Positions 49,667 through 58,983 of a stretch of 64,000 nucleotides of DNA are shown piece by piece. Below the pieces are notes generated by a model. It made no database searches and was not told where the DNA came from. It saw nothing but the letters and a program-made list of their open reading frames with translations. The position numbers and the translations under genes were made by a program. The DNA lies in NCBI GenBank assembly GCA_044343155.1, contig JAVZSS010000001.1, forward strand, positions 1-64,000. The letters are read 5' to 3'. The DNA is from SpSt-28 sp044343155 (lineage in GTDB: Archaea; Aenigmatarchaeota; Aenigmatarchaeia; CG10238-14; SpSt-28). The first letter of the stretch is position 1. Every line of letters begins with the position of its first letter.

Positions 49667-50598
49667 AAGCAATAGTCGCTGGCTCTCTTGTAATGGATAT
49701 TGTCATATATCCAACAAAAGATTTTAAACTCGTAAAAGATTTTATTGCAATTCCTTTTGACCATAAAATTCAAGTAAGTAAGATTTTTATTGAAGCTGGT
49801 GGTTCTGGTTATAATGTTGCTTCTACACTTACTAATTTTGGAAACAAAGTAGATTTGTTTGGTGCCGTAGGAAAAGATACATATGGCCAAATAATATTGA
49901 AATCCATGAAAAAAAATAAAATTAGTTTAGATTGTATAAAAACTATAACAAATGACCTCACAGGTTTTTCTTTAATATTTTTATATGAAGGAGAAAAAAC
50001 GATTGTAACCTATAGAGGTGCTAACAACCACCTTTCTGAAGAAGATTTAATCGAAAGCAAATTTAGAAATAGCAATATATTTATATTTACAAGTATGGTA
50101 AGCAATCAAAATGTGAAATTTATAGACAAAGCAATATCTATAAGCAAAAAGTATGGACTTAAGATATTTTGCAATCCGAGTATTGCCATGGTTGAATATC
50201 AAAAAGAAAAATTAAAAGAATTCATAAAAAATTGTGATTTTGTTATAATGAATAAAAAAGAAGCGTTAAAATTAACTAAAACAAATAACTTGAAAGCTTC
50301 TATTTCTAAGTTAAAAAAGATGTGTAATGGAATACCTATAATAACTGCAGGTAAACTTGGTTGTTTTGCTTATGATAAAAAAATAAAAAATTTTAGAGCT
50401 TATGATGTTGAAGTTATAGACACCACAGGAGCCGGAGACACCTTTACTGGAGCATTTATTCATACATTTTATCTAACAGAAGATTTAGAATATTCATTAA
50501 GATTTGCCAATGCTGCAGCTGCTATAAAAATAAGTAGTCATAACAGAAAAATTCCTAGCGAAAAAGAGGTTGTAAAATTTATGGAGGAAAAATCATGA
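49663..50598 (+). CDS. PfkB-family sugar kinase
   Basis: The 311-aa ribokinase-fold protein has GGSGYNVASTLTNFGNKV near the N-terminus and the DTTGAGDTFTGAFIH anion hole. The substrate is not certain, but it stands between GH57 amylase and fructose-bisphosphate aldolase, so phosphorylation of a hexose or hexose phosphate released from glucan fits. It overlaps both neighbours by 4 nt. Confidence 0.88.
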   Translation: MKAIVAGSLVMDIVIYPTKDFKLVKDFIAIPFDHKIQVSKIFIEAGGSGYNVASTLTNFGNKVDLFGAVGKDTYGQIILKSMKKNKISLDCIKTITNDLTGFSLIFLYEGEKTIVTYRGANNHLSEEDLIESKFRNSNIFIFTSMVSNQNVKFIDKAISISKKYGLKIFCNPSIAMVEYQKEKLKEFIKNCDFVIMNKKEALKLTKTNNLKASISKLKKMCNGIPIITAGKLGCFAYDKKIKNFRAYDVEVIDTTGAGDTFTGAFIHTFYLTEDLEYSLRFANAAAAIKISSHNRKIPSEKEVVKFMEEKS

Positions 50599-51365
50599 TA
50601 TTTTCATCTAAAGAAAAAAATTTAAAAAAAGTCTTAAAAGATGGAAAAGCCTTAATATTGGCATTTGACCATGCTGTAGAGCATGGACCACAAGAATATG
50701 AAGGAGTTGATCTTTCTCCTCAAAGAATAGGAAAAATTGCATATGAAGGTAAGGTTGATGGTTTAATAGTTCATATTGGGGTTGCAAAAATTGTGAAAAA
50801 ATTATATCCAAAGGTACCTCTAATAATAAAGCTAACCGCAAGAAATGAATTATTAGATAGTAGAATTCAGTTACAAGAAATTGTGACTAAAGTCAAGGAA
50901 GCAAAAAATGTTGGGGCTGTTGGAGTAGCTTATACAATTTATTTTGGATCTGATTTTGAAAATCAAATGATTAGAACATTTTCTGAAATAAAAGAAGAAG
51001 CCAATAAATATAAAATGCCAATATTCGGTTTTGCTTATCCTCGAAGTAATAAATTTAAATCGAAGTATGATCCTATTGCTGTTAGGTATGCTGCTAGAGT
51101 TGGTGCTGAAATAGGATTCGATGTTGTTAAAACATATTACACTGGTGATAAAGAAAGTTTTTCCAAGGTTGTTAAAGATTGCTTTGTTCCAATATTAGTT
51201 GCAGGCGGTCCAAAAATAGAAGAGGAAAGGGAATTTATAAAAATTGTAGAAGATGTGATGAGTGTTGGTGCTGCTGGTATTGCTGTAGGTAGAAACGTTT
51301 GGGAAAGAAATGACGAAGAAGCTCTAAAGATATTAGAAGATTTAAGGAGGATAATCCACAAATGA
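50595..51365 (+). CDS. Class I archaeal-type fructose-bisphosphate aldolase
   Basis: The enzyme splits or makes fructose 1,6-bisphosphate. The 256-aa TIM barrel (DhnA/FbaB family) has FDHAVEHGP near the N-terminus, the Schiff-base Lys in FDVVKTYYTG, and the phosphate-binding LVAGGPK and AAGIAVGRNVW. It overlaps the kinase by 4 nt and tpiA by 4 nt, forming a glycolytic operon. Confidence 0.92.
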   Translation: MIFSSKEKNLKKVLKDGKALILAFDHAVEHGPQEYEGVDLSPQRIGKIAYEGKVDGLIVHIGVAKIVKKLYPKVPLIIKLTARNELLDSRIQLQEIVTKVKEAKNVGAVGVAYTIYFGSDFENQMIRTFSEIKEEANKYKMPIFGFAYPRSNKFKSKYDPIAVRYAARVGAEIGFDVVKTYYTGDKESFSKVVKDCFVPILVAGGPKIEEEREFIKIVEDVMSVGAAGIAVGRNVWERNDEEALKILEDLRRIIHK

Positions 51366-52018
51366 TAATAATTAATTTTAAAAATTATAAAGAGGCCTTA
51401 GGAAAAAATGCCTTGAAAATTTGTAGAATTATTGAAGATGTTTGCAAAAAAAGTAGAATTAAAATTTTTGTAGCTCCGCAATATACAGACATTCCATTAA
51501 TTTCTAGAAATTTCTCTTTTCCTGTATTAGCTCAGCATGTAGATGATGTTGAAGAAGGAAAATTTACAGGAAGTGTGTCAATTTTTTCTTTAAAAGAATA
51601 TAATGTATTTGGTTCTCTTTTAAACCACTCCGAAAGAAAAATATCTATAGAAAAAATCAAAAGAACTATAAAATTGGCTAAAAAAAATAATCTTAAAATA
51701 TTCGCTCTTGCATCATCACTAAAAGAAGCTAAAGAAATTTTAAAGTTTAAGCCATATTCTTTGGCATATGAACCACCAGAATTAATAGGAACCGGTAGAG
51801 CTGTTTCAAAAGAAAAACCAGATATTCTAAAAAAATTTGTTGATTTGACAAAAAACAAAAAAGTTATTAAGCTTGCTGGAGCTGGCATTTCTAATGAAGA
51901 GGATGTTAAAAAGGCGTTAGAAATTGGATGTGATGGTGTTCTAATATCATCAGCTTTTGTTTTTTCTAAAAATAAAAAAGAATTCTTAGAAAAGGTTATT
52001 TCCGCTTTTTATAGATAG
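51362..52018 (+). CDS. tpiA: Triose-phosphate isomerase (archaeal type)
   Basis: The 218-aa barrel has Lys in INFKNYKEA, catalytic His in LLNHSERK, the Glu in YEPPELIGTG and the phosphate-binding AGAGISNEED and DGVLISSAFV. The shorter length is typical of archaeal tetrameric TPI. It ends the operon GH57-PfkB-aldolase-TPI. Confidence 0.95.
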   Translation: MIIINFKNYKEALGKNALKICRIIEDVCKKSRIKIFVAPQYTDIPLISRNFSFPVLAQHVDDVEEGKFTGSVSIFSLKEYNVFGSLLNHSERKISIEKIKRTIKLAKKNNLKIFALASSLKEAKEILKFKPYSLAYEPPELIGTGRAVSKEKPDILKKFVDLTKNKKVIKLAGAGISNEEDVKKALEIGCDGVLISSAFVFSKNKKEFLEKVISAFYR

Positions 52019-52053
52019 TCTCAATATTTTAAAATTTCAAAAAAATAAACATA

Positions 52054-53196
52054 ATGGATAAAGAAGAAATAATAAAATTAGTTGAAAAAGAACCTACAGA
52101 AGAAATATTAACAAAAGAAAGATTGGCACAATATTTAGATGAAAAAAGAAAGATTAATCATTACATAGGCTTTGAAATTTCTGGCTTTGTTCATCTTGGA
52201 ACTGGAATAATTTGCATGAGTAAAGTTGCAGATTTTCAAAAAGCAGGAATAAACACTACCATATTTTTAGCTGATTTTCATTCTTGGATAAATAAAAAGT
52301 TGGGTGGTGATTTATCTACAATAAAAAAAGTCGCAGGTGGGTATTTCAAAGAAGCATTAAAGATTTCTTTAAAAATTGTTGGTGGTGACCCAGATAAATC
52401 TAAATTTGTTTTAGGCTCAGATCATTATAAAGAGGTTGGTTTAGAATACTTTGAAACTGTGTTAAAAGTTTCTATGAATACTAATTTGTCTAGAATTAAA
52501 AGGTCACTAACAATTATGGGAAGAAAAGAAAGCGATTCTATAGATTTTGCCCAACTTATTTATCCGCCTATGCAAGTTGCAGATATTTTTTCTTTGAAAG
52601 TAAACTTAGCTCACGGTGGTATGGACCAAAGAAAAGCACACGTAATAGCAATAGATGTGGGTGAAAAAGTTTCTGGCTACAAACCTATTGCTGTTCATCA
52701 TCATTTACTAATTGGAATGCAAATAGATGAAAAAATTAGAGAAAATATTTTATCTGCTAAAAAAGAAGGAAAGAGAGAACTTTTTGAAGAAAGTATAATA
52801 GATATAAAAATGTCGAAATCTAAGCCTGAAAGTGCAATTTTTATACATGATTCAGAGGAAGAAATAAAGAGAAAAATAAGTAAAGCTTTTTGTCCTCCAA
52901 AAGAAATAGAACTAAATCCAGTAATAGATATTGTTAGATATGTAATATTTCCTTGGATTTCTAGATTAGAAAAAAAATTCGAAATAGAAAATCTTAAAAG
53001 TGGAAAAATAAAAGAATATAGTAGTTTATCTGAATTAATAGATGATTATAAAAATGGTAATATTCATCCTCTAGATTTGAAAAACTCTACAACTAATTAC
53101 CTAATAGAAATGCTTAAACCTGCTAGAGATTATTTCTTGTACGGAAGTGGGAAATCATATTTAGAAGAAATTCAAAATCTAAAAATAACTAGATAG
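52054..53196 (+). CDS. tyrS: Tyrosyl-tRNA synthetase
   Basis: The 380-aa class I enzyme has GFEISGFVHLGTG (HIGH-region, HLGTG as in some archaeal forms), the YPPMQVADIF segment for tyrosine, MDQRKAHVIA, and KMSKSKPESAI. The 3' end overlaps the convergent pgk by 8 nt. TrpRS is the alternative in this subclass; the overall layout and the MDQRKAH motif favour TyrRS. Confidence 0.9.
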   Translation: MDKEEIIKLVEKEPTEEILTKERLAQYLDEKRKINHYIGFEISGFVHLGTGIICMSKVADFQKAGINTTIFLADFHSWINKKLGGDLSTIKKVAGGYFKEALKISLKIVGGDPDKSKFVLGSDHYKEVGLEYFETVLKVSMNTNLSRIKRSLTIMGRKESDSIDFAQLIYPPMQVADIFSLKVNLAHGGMDQRKAHVIAIDVGEKVSGYKPIAVHHHLLIGMQIDEKIRENILSAKKEGKRELFEESIIDIKMSKSKPESAIFIHDSEEEIKRKISKAFCPPKEIELNPVIDIVRYVIFPWISRLEKKFEIENLKSGKIKEYSSLSELIDDYKNGNIHPLDLKNSTTNYLIEMLKPARDYFLYGSGKSYLEEIQNLKITR

Positions 53197-54490
53197 TTTT
53201 ACTGACAAATTTTTTATAAGAAGTTTCTAAAGCCTTTATTCCTGGTAACTCTCCTTTAGATAAATAATCTATTAAAGCCCCTCCAGCTAAACTAACATAA
53301 GAAAATTTGTTTTCAGGTATTCCAAATAGTTCTAATGCAGTTGATGTATCTCCTCCGCCAATTAAAGAAAATGTTTTTAATTCTGCTATCTTTTCTAAAA
53401 TTTCTCTAGTTGATTTTGCAAATGGTGCTTTTTCGTACATTCCCAAAGGACCTTTAACAATTATATATTTTGAGGAAGATAAAATTTCCTTAAATTTTTC
53501 AACAGTCTTTTTTCCAACATCTAAAATCAAACCAGAAGATGGTATACTATTAACATCGTATTCAACTCTTTCTCCATTTTCTTCAATAGCAACATCTTCA
53601 GGAATTACTATCTGTTTTTTTCTTTCTTTTAACAACTCTTTTGCCCTATCTAAAAGATTTAAATATCCTAACTTTTCCAAAACTTTCAAATTATCTTGAT
53701 TTATATCAATTCCACTAGCATACAAAAATAGATTTCCAATTAAACCACCAAGTAAAACTTTCTTCATTTCTATTCCTTTTTGGCTTAAAATTCTTTCCAT
53801 AACTTTTAAACAATCATCGACTTTTGCTCCACCTAAAACAAAAGTGTCCCATTTTAGTTGAAATCTTGGTAAGTCGTGAACATAAATGTTTCCTACAATT
53901 TTAAAATTGTCTCCTAGTGAAAAAAACGCCTTGCTTATTGATTTTAACTCTTTCTCCATAACTCTTCCAGCTATAGATGGTAAAACCGTAGAAAAACCTA
54001 CTATACTTGCATGTGCCCTATGAGAAGCTGAAAAACCGTCCAATATAAAATAATCAGCAAATGGATATAATTCTCTAACTATTGTTGAATTAGCGTGTTC
54101 CTCTATGCTTTTTTCCTTAGTTTCATCATCTAAAAATCTAACATTATCTAACAAGATTGCTTCTCCTTCCTTAAGATTTTTAATCTTACTTTTAGCTTTT
54201 TCTCCAACTACATCATTAACAAACTCTATTTTTTTATCCAAGTATTTATTTAGAAGATCAGCATGTTTATCTAGGCTTATAAAATCTTCATCTCCCTTTC
54301 TACCTTGATGTGCTAAGACAACAACTTTTGCTCTTCTATCTTGAAGCTCTTTTATAGTTTTTGCATGAGCTTTAATTCTTGGAGAATCTATCAATCTTTT
54401 TGAATCTGAATCATAAGGAGAATTTATATCAACTCTAATCAAAACTGTTTTTCCGCTAAAATCAAAGCAATCCATAGTAAAGAAATTCAT
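53189..54490 (-). CDS. pgk: Phosphoglycerate kinase
   Basis: The enzyme interconverts 1,3-bisphosphoglycerate and 3-phosphoglycerate. The 433-aa archaeal form begins MNFFTMDCFDFSGKTVLIRVDINSP, aligning with the usual start, and carries the AHQGRKGDED arginine loop, DGFSASHRAHAS and the nucleotide loop GGGDTSTALELFGIPENK. A frame from 54532 would run into the tRNA-Ser promoter, so I start at 54490. It is divergent from tRNA-Ser(TGA). Confidence 0.95.
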   Translation of the reverse strand: MNFFTMDCFDFSGKTVLIRVDINSPYDSDSKRLIDSPRIKAHAKTIKELQDRRAKVVVLAHQGRKGDEDFISLDKHADLLNKYLDKKIEFVNDVVGEKAKSKIKNLKEGEAILLDNVRFLDDETKEKSIEEHANSTIVRELYPFADYFILDGFSASHRAHASIVGFSTVLPSIAGRVMEKELKSISKAFFSLGDNFKIVGNIYVHDLPRFQLKWDTFVLGGAKVDDCLKVMERILSQKGIEMKKVLLGGLIGNLFLYASGIDINQDNLKVLEKLGYLNLLDRAKELLKERKKQIVIPEDVAIEENGERVEYDVNSIPSSGLILDVGKKTVEKFKEILSSSKYIIVKGPLGMYEKAPFAKSTREILEKIAELKTFSLIGGGDTSTALELFGIPENKFSYVSLAGGALIDYLSKGELPGIKALETSYKKFVSKTI

Positions 54491-54534
54491 TAAAAATTTT
54501 TGTTTAAAATAATTAAAAATCTTTATAATCATAT

Positions 54535-54646
54535 GCTGGGGTCGCCTAACCAGGTAGGGCGCCGGTCTTGAGTTATCAAGATCTGATGAAAATGAAGAAA
54601 ACCGGTGGGCTTAACGCCCGTGTGGGTTCAAATCCCACCCCCAGCG
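54535..54646 (+). tRNA. tRNA-Ser(TGA) with 27-nt intron
   Basis: The acceptor and D arm are identical to tRNA-Ser(CGA). The anticodon stem CCGGT/ACCGG encloses anticodon TGA (54569-54571), a long variable arm GGGC/GCCC follows, and the T arm is complete with discriminator G. The 27-nt insert at 54573-54599 lies between positions 37 and 38. The paralogue at 21262-21358 has the same site with a 10-nt insert. Confidence 0.93.
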
Positions 54647-54679
54647 ATATGTTTTTAAATCTATAAATCTTTACGATTT

Positions 54680-55861
54680 TTAAGAAGTCAATAATTTTCT
54701 TATTATTATTAAAAATGTCATTGAAAATGTTTGAGAAAAAACTATGAAAAATGTCAAATATGTTAAAGAAATTTCGTAAAGATAACCAATTAATGAAGAA
54801 CCTATAAACAAAGATGCTCCTAAAATAAAAGAATAAATACCATATGCTATTCCTCTCTTTGAAATTGGAGAAACATCTGCAATGAAAGCTCTCATTATTG
54901 TTTCTTGCGTTCCAATAACGAAACCATAAAGTAAAATTGCTATTATTATCAGGAATTTTGACTCAGAAAAAATAAAAAATGGTATCAATATGCTTAAGGA
55001 TGGTATAATAAAAAGTAAATTTACTTTATAGACTTTTTTTACTCTATCATAAATTTTACCTATAAATGGCGCTATTAGTGCATCAGAAAGCATAGCTAAA
55101 GAATACAAAAATACTATTATGTAATCTGGAAATATTTTATTTAACTTAAAATGATAACCTAAAATAGCAAAATTTATGAAGCCCAAAAAAGTGAAAAAGG
55201 AAAACAAAGTATAAAACCAAAAAATTTTTGTTAATCTTTCTTTTTTTACATTTTTCGAAACTTCTATTTTAATGTTTCGAGAGTAAGAGTAAGCCAAAAA
55301 TAAAACAAAAATCAATATTATAAAGGGCAACGATAATATAGAGTAAGCAAATCTATAAATATTGATTTGGTTTTGAGAATAAACCAAAAACAAAAAACCT
55401 AATATAATTGGTCCTATTAAAGCTCCAACTTGATCTAACAGCTCTATTATACCAAAAGAAAATCCTATGTTTTTAGTTTTTTTAGTTAAAAAAGAAACAA
55501 TAGTATCTCTAGCTGGACCTCTAATAGCTTTTCCTATTCTTTCAAATAGAATAAATATAAAAGCTACCTGCCAGGTTTTAGCCAAAGCAAGTAGTGGAAT
55601 TGAAATTAAAAGAAAATAACCAAAAATTATGAAAAACCAATACTTTTTCGTTTTATCAGAAGCAAAACCGAATACGAATCTTAAAAAATTACTTAAAAGT
55701 TCTGTTAGTCCAGAAAAAAATCCTATAATAGAAGCTGAAGCGCCTAACAGAAGTAAATATTGGCCATTAATGCTTTTTGCACTCTCATAAATTAAATCTC
55801 CAAAAAGACTAACTAATCCAAACATTATTATAAGCAATTGAATTTTTTTTATTTTCTCCAT
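54680..55861 (-). CDS. Major facilitator superfamily transporter
   Basis: The 393-aa protein has twelve hydrophobic helices with a central charged loop (about 195-210). The conserved MFS A-like motif FGFASDKTKKYW is in the loop after helix 2 and its repeat GKIYDRVKKVYK is in the second half. The substrate is not readable. Its start is 35 nt from the divergent DNA-glycosylase-like gene. Confidence 0.85.
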   Translation of the reverse strand: MEKIKKIQLLIIMFGLVSLFGDLIYESAKSINGQYLLLLGASASIIGFFSGLTELLSNFLRFVFGFASDKTKKYWFFIIFGYFLLISIPLLALAKTWQVAFIFILFERIGKAIRGPARDTIVSFLTKKTKNIGFSFGIIELLDQVGALIGPIILGFLFLVYSQNQINIYRFAYSILSLPFIILIFVLFLAYSYSRNIKIEVSKNVKKERLTKIFWFYTLFSFFTFLGFINFAILGYHFKLNKIFPDYIIVFLYSLAMLSDALIAPFIGKIYDRVKKVYKVNLLFIIPSLSILIPFFIFSESKFLIIIAILLYGFVIGTQETIMRAFIADVSPISKRGIAYGIYSFILGASLFIGSSLIGYLYEISLTYLTFFIVFSQTFSMTFLIIIRKLLTS

Positions 55862-55895
55862 CTATTTATTTTTTCTAATGTAATTTAAGATAAAA

Positions 55896-56333
55896 ATGAG
55901 ACTGTGGAGTATACATTCAAAATATTTGGACAGAATAGGTTTAATTGCTGAGTGGAGAGAAGGTCTACTGGCTCAAAAGGTTTTATTAGGTAAAACAAAA
56001 GGCTATAAAAATCATCCACAACTAATAAGATTCAAAAATTATGAAGATCCTGTGCTTGCTATAGGAACCTTTCTATTCCACGTTTATTTAGAGGGTAAAA
56101 GAAGGAATTTTAGTTTTGATAAATCTAAAATTGTTAAGTTTGATGAAAAACTAGAAAAAATAATACCCATAACTAAGGGTCAAATAGAATATGAGTTTAA
56201 ACTTTTAAGATATAAGATCAGTAAAAGAGAAGGAAGAATTATTAAAGAAGATGGAAAAATAGAAGTTAAGCCTATATTTTATGAAATAGATGGTCCTGTA
56301 GAAAGTTGGGAAAAAGTCAAAAATTATGTTTAA
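55896..56333 (+). CDS. Pyrimidine-dimer DNA glycosylase family protein (Pyr_excise)
   Basis: The 145-aa protein matches the T4 endonuclease V-like family (Pyr_excise): MRLWSIHSKYLDRIGLIAEWREGLLAQ, then GYKNHPQLIRFKNYEDP. The conserved Glu/Arg of the EWREG segment would be near the active site. Family members remove cyclobutane dimers from UV-damaged DNA. The C-terminal part is divergent, so the activity is inferred. Confidence 0.78.
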   Translation: MRLWSIHSKYLDRIGLIAEWREGLLAQKVLLGKTKGYKNHPQLIRFKNYEDPVLAIGTFLFHVYLEGKRRNFSFDKSKIVKFDEKLEKIIPITKGQIEYEFKLLRYKISKREGRIIKEDGKIEVKPIFYEIDGPVESWEKVKNYV

Positions 56334-56339
56334 TATAAT

Positions 56340-57068
56340 TTAAGCAACGAAGAAATTTCCCAACAAAAATATGAATAAAATGCCGATTATAAAAAATAAA
56401 GCTGTCATAATATTTTTACCTTTATTGTTTTGATTCAATCTAGGAATTAGATCGGAAGCAGAAATGTACAGAAAACCACCTGCAGCAAAAGGCAATATCA
56501 AAAATACATACTCCTTAGGAAATCCGAACCAGCCATACAATCCACCAATTATTGCACTAACTTGAGCTAAAAACTTTAATATCAACGCTTTTTTCTTACT
56601 GAATCCGCCATACAAAAGTGTTGCAAAACTTCCAAGCTCTTGTGGAATTTCGTGCAGTATTATTGCTAAAACTACAAATAATCCCAAATTAAAGTTTATT
56701 ATAAATGTTGCTGCTATGGTTAACCCATCTATAAAATTATGAACAAAATCTCCTATTAGTAAAAGGTAGCTAAAAGAATGAATTTTACACCTAATTTCAT
56801 GACAATGATGCCAATTTATTACTTTTTCTAAAAAGAAAAATGAAACAAAACCTATTAATAAAAGCGTAATTGCTTCTTTAGCCTCTATTTCTTCTAAACT
56901 TTCCAAAAACAAATGGTACAATCCTGCTGATAACAAAACACCTGCTGAAAAAGCAACTAAAGGTAAAATTATTTTTCTTAATAATCTATCATTTACTATA
57001 AATGAAAAAACGCCGATGAGACCTAGAAAACTAACTATAATCGTTGAAAATATTATCCAAACTAACAT
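56340..57068 (-). CDS. ZIP-family metal transporter
   Basis: The 242-aa protein has eight hydrophobic helices and the two ZIP metal motifs in helices 4 and 5: HNFIDGLTIAATF and LHEIPQELGSFA. A His-rich stretch (WHHCHEIRCKIH) in the central loop suits Zn or Fe binding. It faces the dimer-glycosylase gene convergently with only 6 nt between ends. Confidence 0.92.
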   Translation of the reverse strand: MLVWIIFSTIIVSFLGLIGVFSFIVNDRLLRKIILPLVAFSAGVLLSAGLYHLFLESLEEIEAKEAITLLLIGFVSFFFLEKVINWHHCHEIRCKIHSFSYLLLIGDFVHNFIDGLTIAATFIINFNLGLFVVLAIILHEIPQELGSFATLLYGGFSKKKALILKFLAQVSAIIGGLYGWFGFPKEYVFLILPFAAGGFLYISASDLIPRLNQNNKGKNIMTALFFIIGILFIFLLGNFFVA

Positions 57069-57178
57069 AGTTAGTAATTTGATTAATATGTTAAAAACAA
57101 CAAACGGTAAGAAATTGAAATCTCTGCTAATTTTAAAATAAAATACTTAATTGTTTTCACTACCCTTAAGTAATTAAT

Positions 57179-57186
57179 ATTTATAT
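57179..57186 (+). promoter_or_regulatory. TATA box before the 142-aa gene
   Basis: TTTATATA about 36 nt before the ATG at 57222, giving a short leader that contains the GGGTGA ribosome site. Confidence 0.5.
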
Positions 57187-57221
57187 ACTTTTCTTCCCAA
57201 TTATTAATAGGGGTGAAAACG

Positions 57222-57650
57222 ATGTACATAGAAAATATTCCAATTGAAAATAGAATAGGAACATATGTTGCAGGAATTGTAAGGCTGGCTTTAGAAGAAG
57301 ATGAATTACTTAAACATAACGAAAAAGAAGAAATAAACAATGCAATAAAACTATTATCTTACTTGGTAGGAGTAAACGACATGCTCCTAGAGCTATATAA
57401 TATAAATCCCTCAAAAGTTGATGAGTTCGTTAGAACTAATCGCGCTCAATATCTACTAATAGAGTTAATAGAAAAACGAACATATTCAGCTTTAGAAATG
57501 AATCCTTATAGTCCTCCAGATGTTAAACTACTAAACCATATTTTTCTTAACACTAAGGAGGACTTAGAAGGAATTTCAAATAAACTAAGAAACTTCCTAG
57601 AAGAATCTAAAAACGAACTTAAAAGATTACACCAAGAAATGTACATTTAA
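57222..57650 (+). CDS. Unknown helical protein (142 aa)
   Basis: The protein is wholly helical and charged, with a heptad-like C-terminus (LEGISNKLRNFLEESKNELKRL). The ATG at 57222 follows a GGGTGA site; an in-frame GTG at 57213 is inside that site. It is one of the few monocistronic genes here with its own TATA box, ribosome site and T-rich terminator. No family is recognised. Confidence 0.62.
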   Translation: MYIENIPIENRIGTYVAGIVRLALEEDELLKHNEKEEINNAIKLLSYLVGVNDMLLELYNINPSKVDEFVRTNRAQYLLIELIEKRTYSALEMNPYSPPDVKLLNHIFLNTKEDLEGISNKLRNFLEESKNELKRLHQEMYI

Positions 57651-57653
57651 ATA

Positions 57654-57681
57654 TTTTTTTCTTTTTCTTTCATAATTTCTT
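57654..57681 (+). terminator. T-rich terminator after the 142-aa gene
   Basis: Runs of T broken by C (TTTTTTTCTTTTTCTTTC) directly follow the stop at 57650, typical of archaeal intrinsic termination. Confidence 0.45.
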
Positions 57682-57729
57682 AAAAATAGGAAAATTAGCT
57701 ACTGAAGACGATAACTACAATTTTTTAGA

Positions 57730-58299
57730 TCATATCTTTTCTTCTACTACTTCAGCTTCAAACTTATAAAATTCCGTACCTTCCTTAGTCCATTCATTAG
57801 GAGGTAATCCTGCTTTTATACATAAATGAGAAAGAAACTCTTCTTTTTTCGGAATATCATCCCAAACTTGAGGTAAAAACAAAGCAGATTTAGTACCTTT
57901 TTTTATTATTATACCATCTTTAAATGGTCTAATTTTTTCCAAAATTTCTTTATAATTTTTCCCTTCTATTTTTTCTGGCTTACTTAGTATAGAAACTTCA
58001 ACAAATATTTCTTTTAGTTCTTTTTCATCTAAAGGTGGGAATCTAGGGTCTCTAGTCGCTGATATAGCAGCTTCGATTATTCCCTCTATTAATGGTTTTG
58101 TTGGATATGGTAAACCTATACAGCCTCTTAAATAGCTCTGATTATTTACCTTCTTATATATTGTTACAAAAACTCCTCTTTTTTCATTTAATTCACTGGG
58201 ATATTCTCTGGGTTTTGAAATTATTCTATTTGCTTTTACATAAACTTCAATAGCTTTTTTTGCAAGATTTATAATGAACTTTTTGGTTTCCTCTTCCAT
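57730..58299 (-). CDS. AMMECR1-domain protein
   Basis: The 189-aa protein has the AMMECR1 signature SYLRGCIGLPYPTKPL and ATRDPRFPPL, with GLPPNEW near the end. The family is universal in archaea and eukaryotes, function unsettled; in archaea it is often linked with MEMO1. Its start overlaps the stop of the tRNA-binding-domain gene. Confidence 0.92.
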   Translation of the reverse strand: MEEETKKFIINLAKKAIEVYVKANRIISKPREYPSELNEKRGVFVTIYKKVNNQSYLRGCIGLPYPTKPLIEGIIEAAISATRDPRFPPLDEKELKEIFVEVSILSKPEKIEGKNYKEILEKIRPFKDGIIIKKGTKSALFLPQVWDDIPKKEEFLSHLCIKAGLPPNEWTKEGTEFYKFEAEVVEEKI

Positions 58300-58622
58300 T
58301 ATTTAATTTTACTTCCTTCCTTTACATCTTTTATCGGTTGAAGTAAAGCTATATTCTTCTCATCTTCAGCAGCAAGAATCATACATTCCGACTCTATTCC
58401 CATAATTTTTCTTCTCTCTAAATTTGTAACAAAAATAAATTTTTTCTCAACTAATTCTTCTGGTTTATATTGTTGTTTTATTCCAGCTACAGCTATCCTT
58501 TTTTCATTTCCAAAATCAACAATTAACTTATATAATTTGTTAGAGTTTGGAATTTCTTCTACTTTAATAACTTTCCCAACTTTCATTTCAATTTTTGAAA
58601 AATCCTCATAACTTACAGTCAT
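58299..58622 (-). CDS. Free-standing tRNA-binding domain protein (MetG-beta/Arc1-like)
   Basis: The 107-aa OB-fold protein begins with DFSKIEMKVGKVIKVEEIPNS and contains AGIKQQYKPEELVEK and NLERRKIMGIESECMILAA, the EMAP/tRNA-binding domain. In bacteria it is the C-terminal domain of MetRS; free-standing in archaea it may serve MetRS in trans. Co-transcribed with AMMECR1. Confidence 0.9.
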   Translation of the reverse strand: MTVSYEDFSKIEMKVGKVIKVEEIPNSNKLYKLIVDFGNEKRIAVAGIKQQYKPEELVEKKFIFVTNLERRKIMGIESECMILAAEDEKNIALLQPIKDVKEGSKIK

Positions 58623-58658
58623 TCTAAAAAATTAAAAAGAGAGAATAAAAATTTTATA

Positions 58659-58922
58659 CTACTTTTTTCTCCTAGATTTTCTTTCTTTTTCCTCTATTTC
58701 TTTTTCTTCTTTTTGAAGTTCTTTTTCAATTTTCCACTCATCCCATTCTAGCCAAACTATCAAAACTCCTAATAGAAGAACAAACAATGGTAAAGCTCCA
58801 TTTATTACTGTTAATACGTCTTTTAAAGCTGGTGCTAAAATTCCTGGAATTCCTGCAAAAATATAGTATATACTTGCTAGAATCAATATTACTCCTATTA
58901 AAGCTTTTGCTAATGGATGCAT
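58659..58922 (-). CDS. Small two-helix membrane protein with charged tail
   Basis: The 87-aa protein has two hydrophobic helices (about 8-28 and 33-62) and a highly charged C-terminal coil (QKEEKEIEEKERKSRRKK). No family is recognised. It lies between eL15 (divergent) and the tRNA-binding gene, with 36 nt to the latter. Confidence 0.55.
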   Translation of the reverse strand: MHPLAKALIGVILILASIYYIFAGIPGILAPALKDVLTVINGALPLFVLLLGVLIVWLEWDEWKIEKELQKEEKEIEEKERKSRRKK

Positions 58923-58983
58923 ACTATCACTAAAAATAATTTCGAATTAAAACATTTAAATCTAAAGAAACAATTGGTTTTTT

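Noticed and set aside
54573..54599. CTGATGA in the tRNA-Ser(TGA) intron as a C/D-box guide RNA
   Set aside because: A box C-like TGATGA is present but no matching box D at a suitable distance or terminal stem could be found in the 27 nt.
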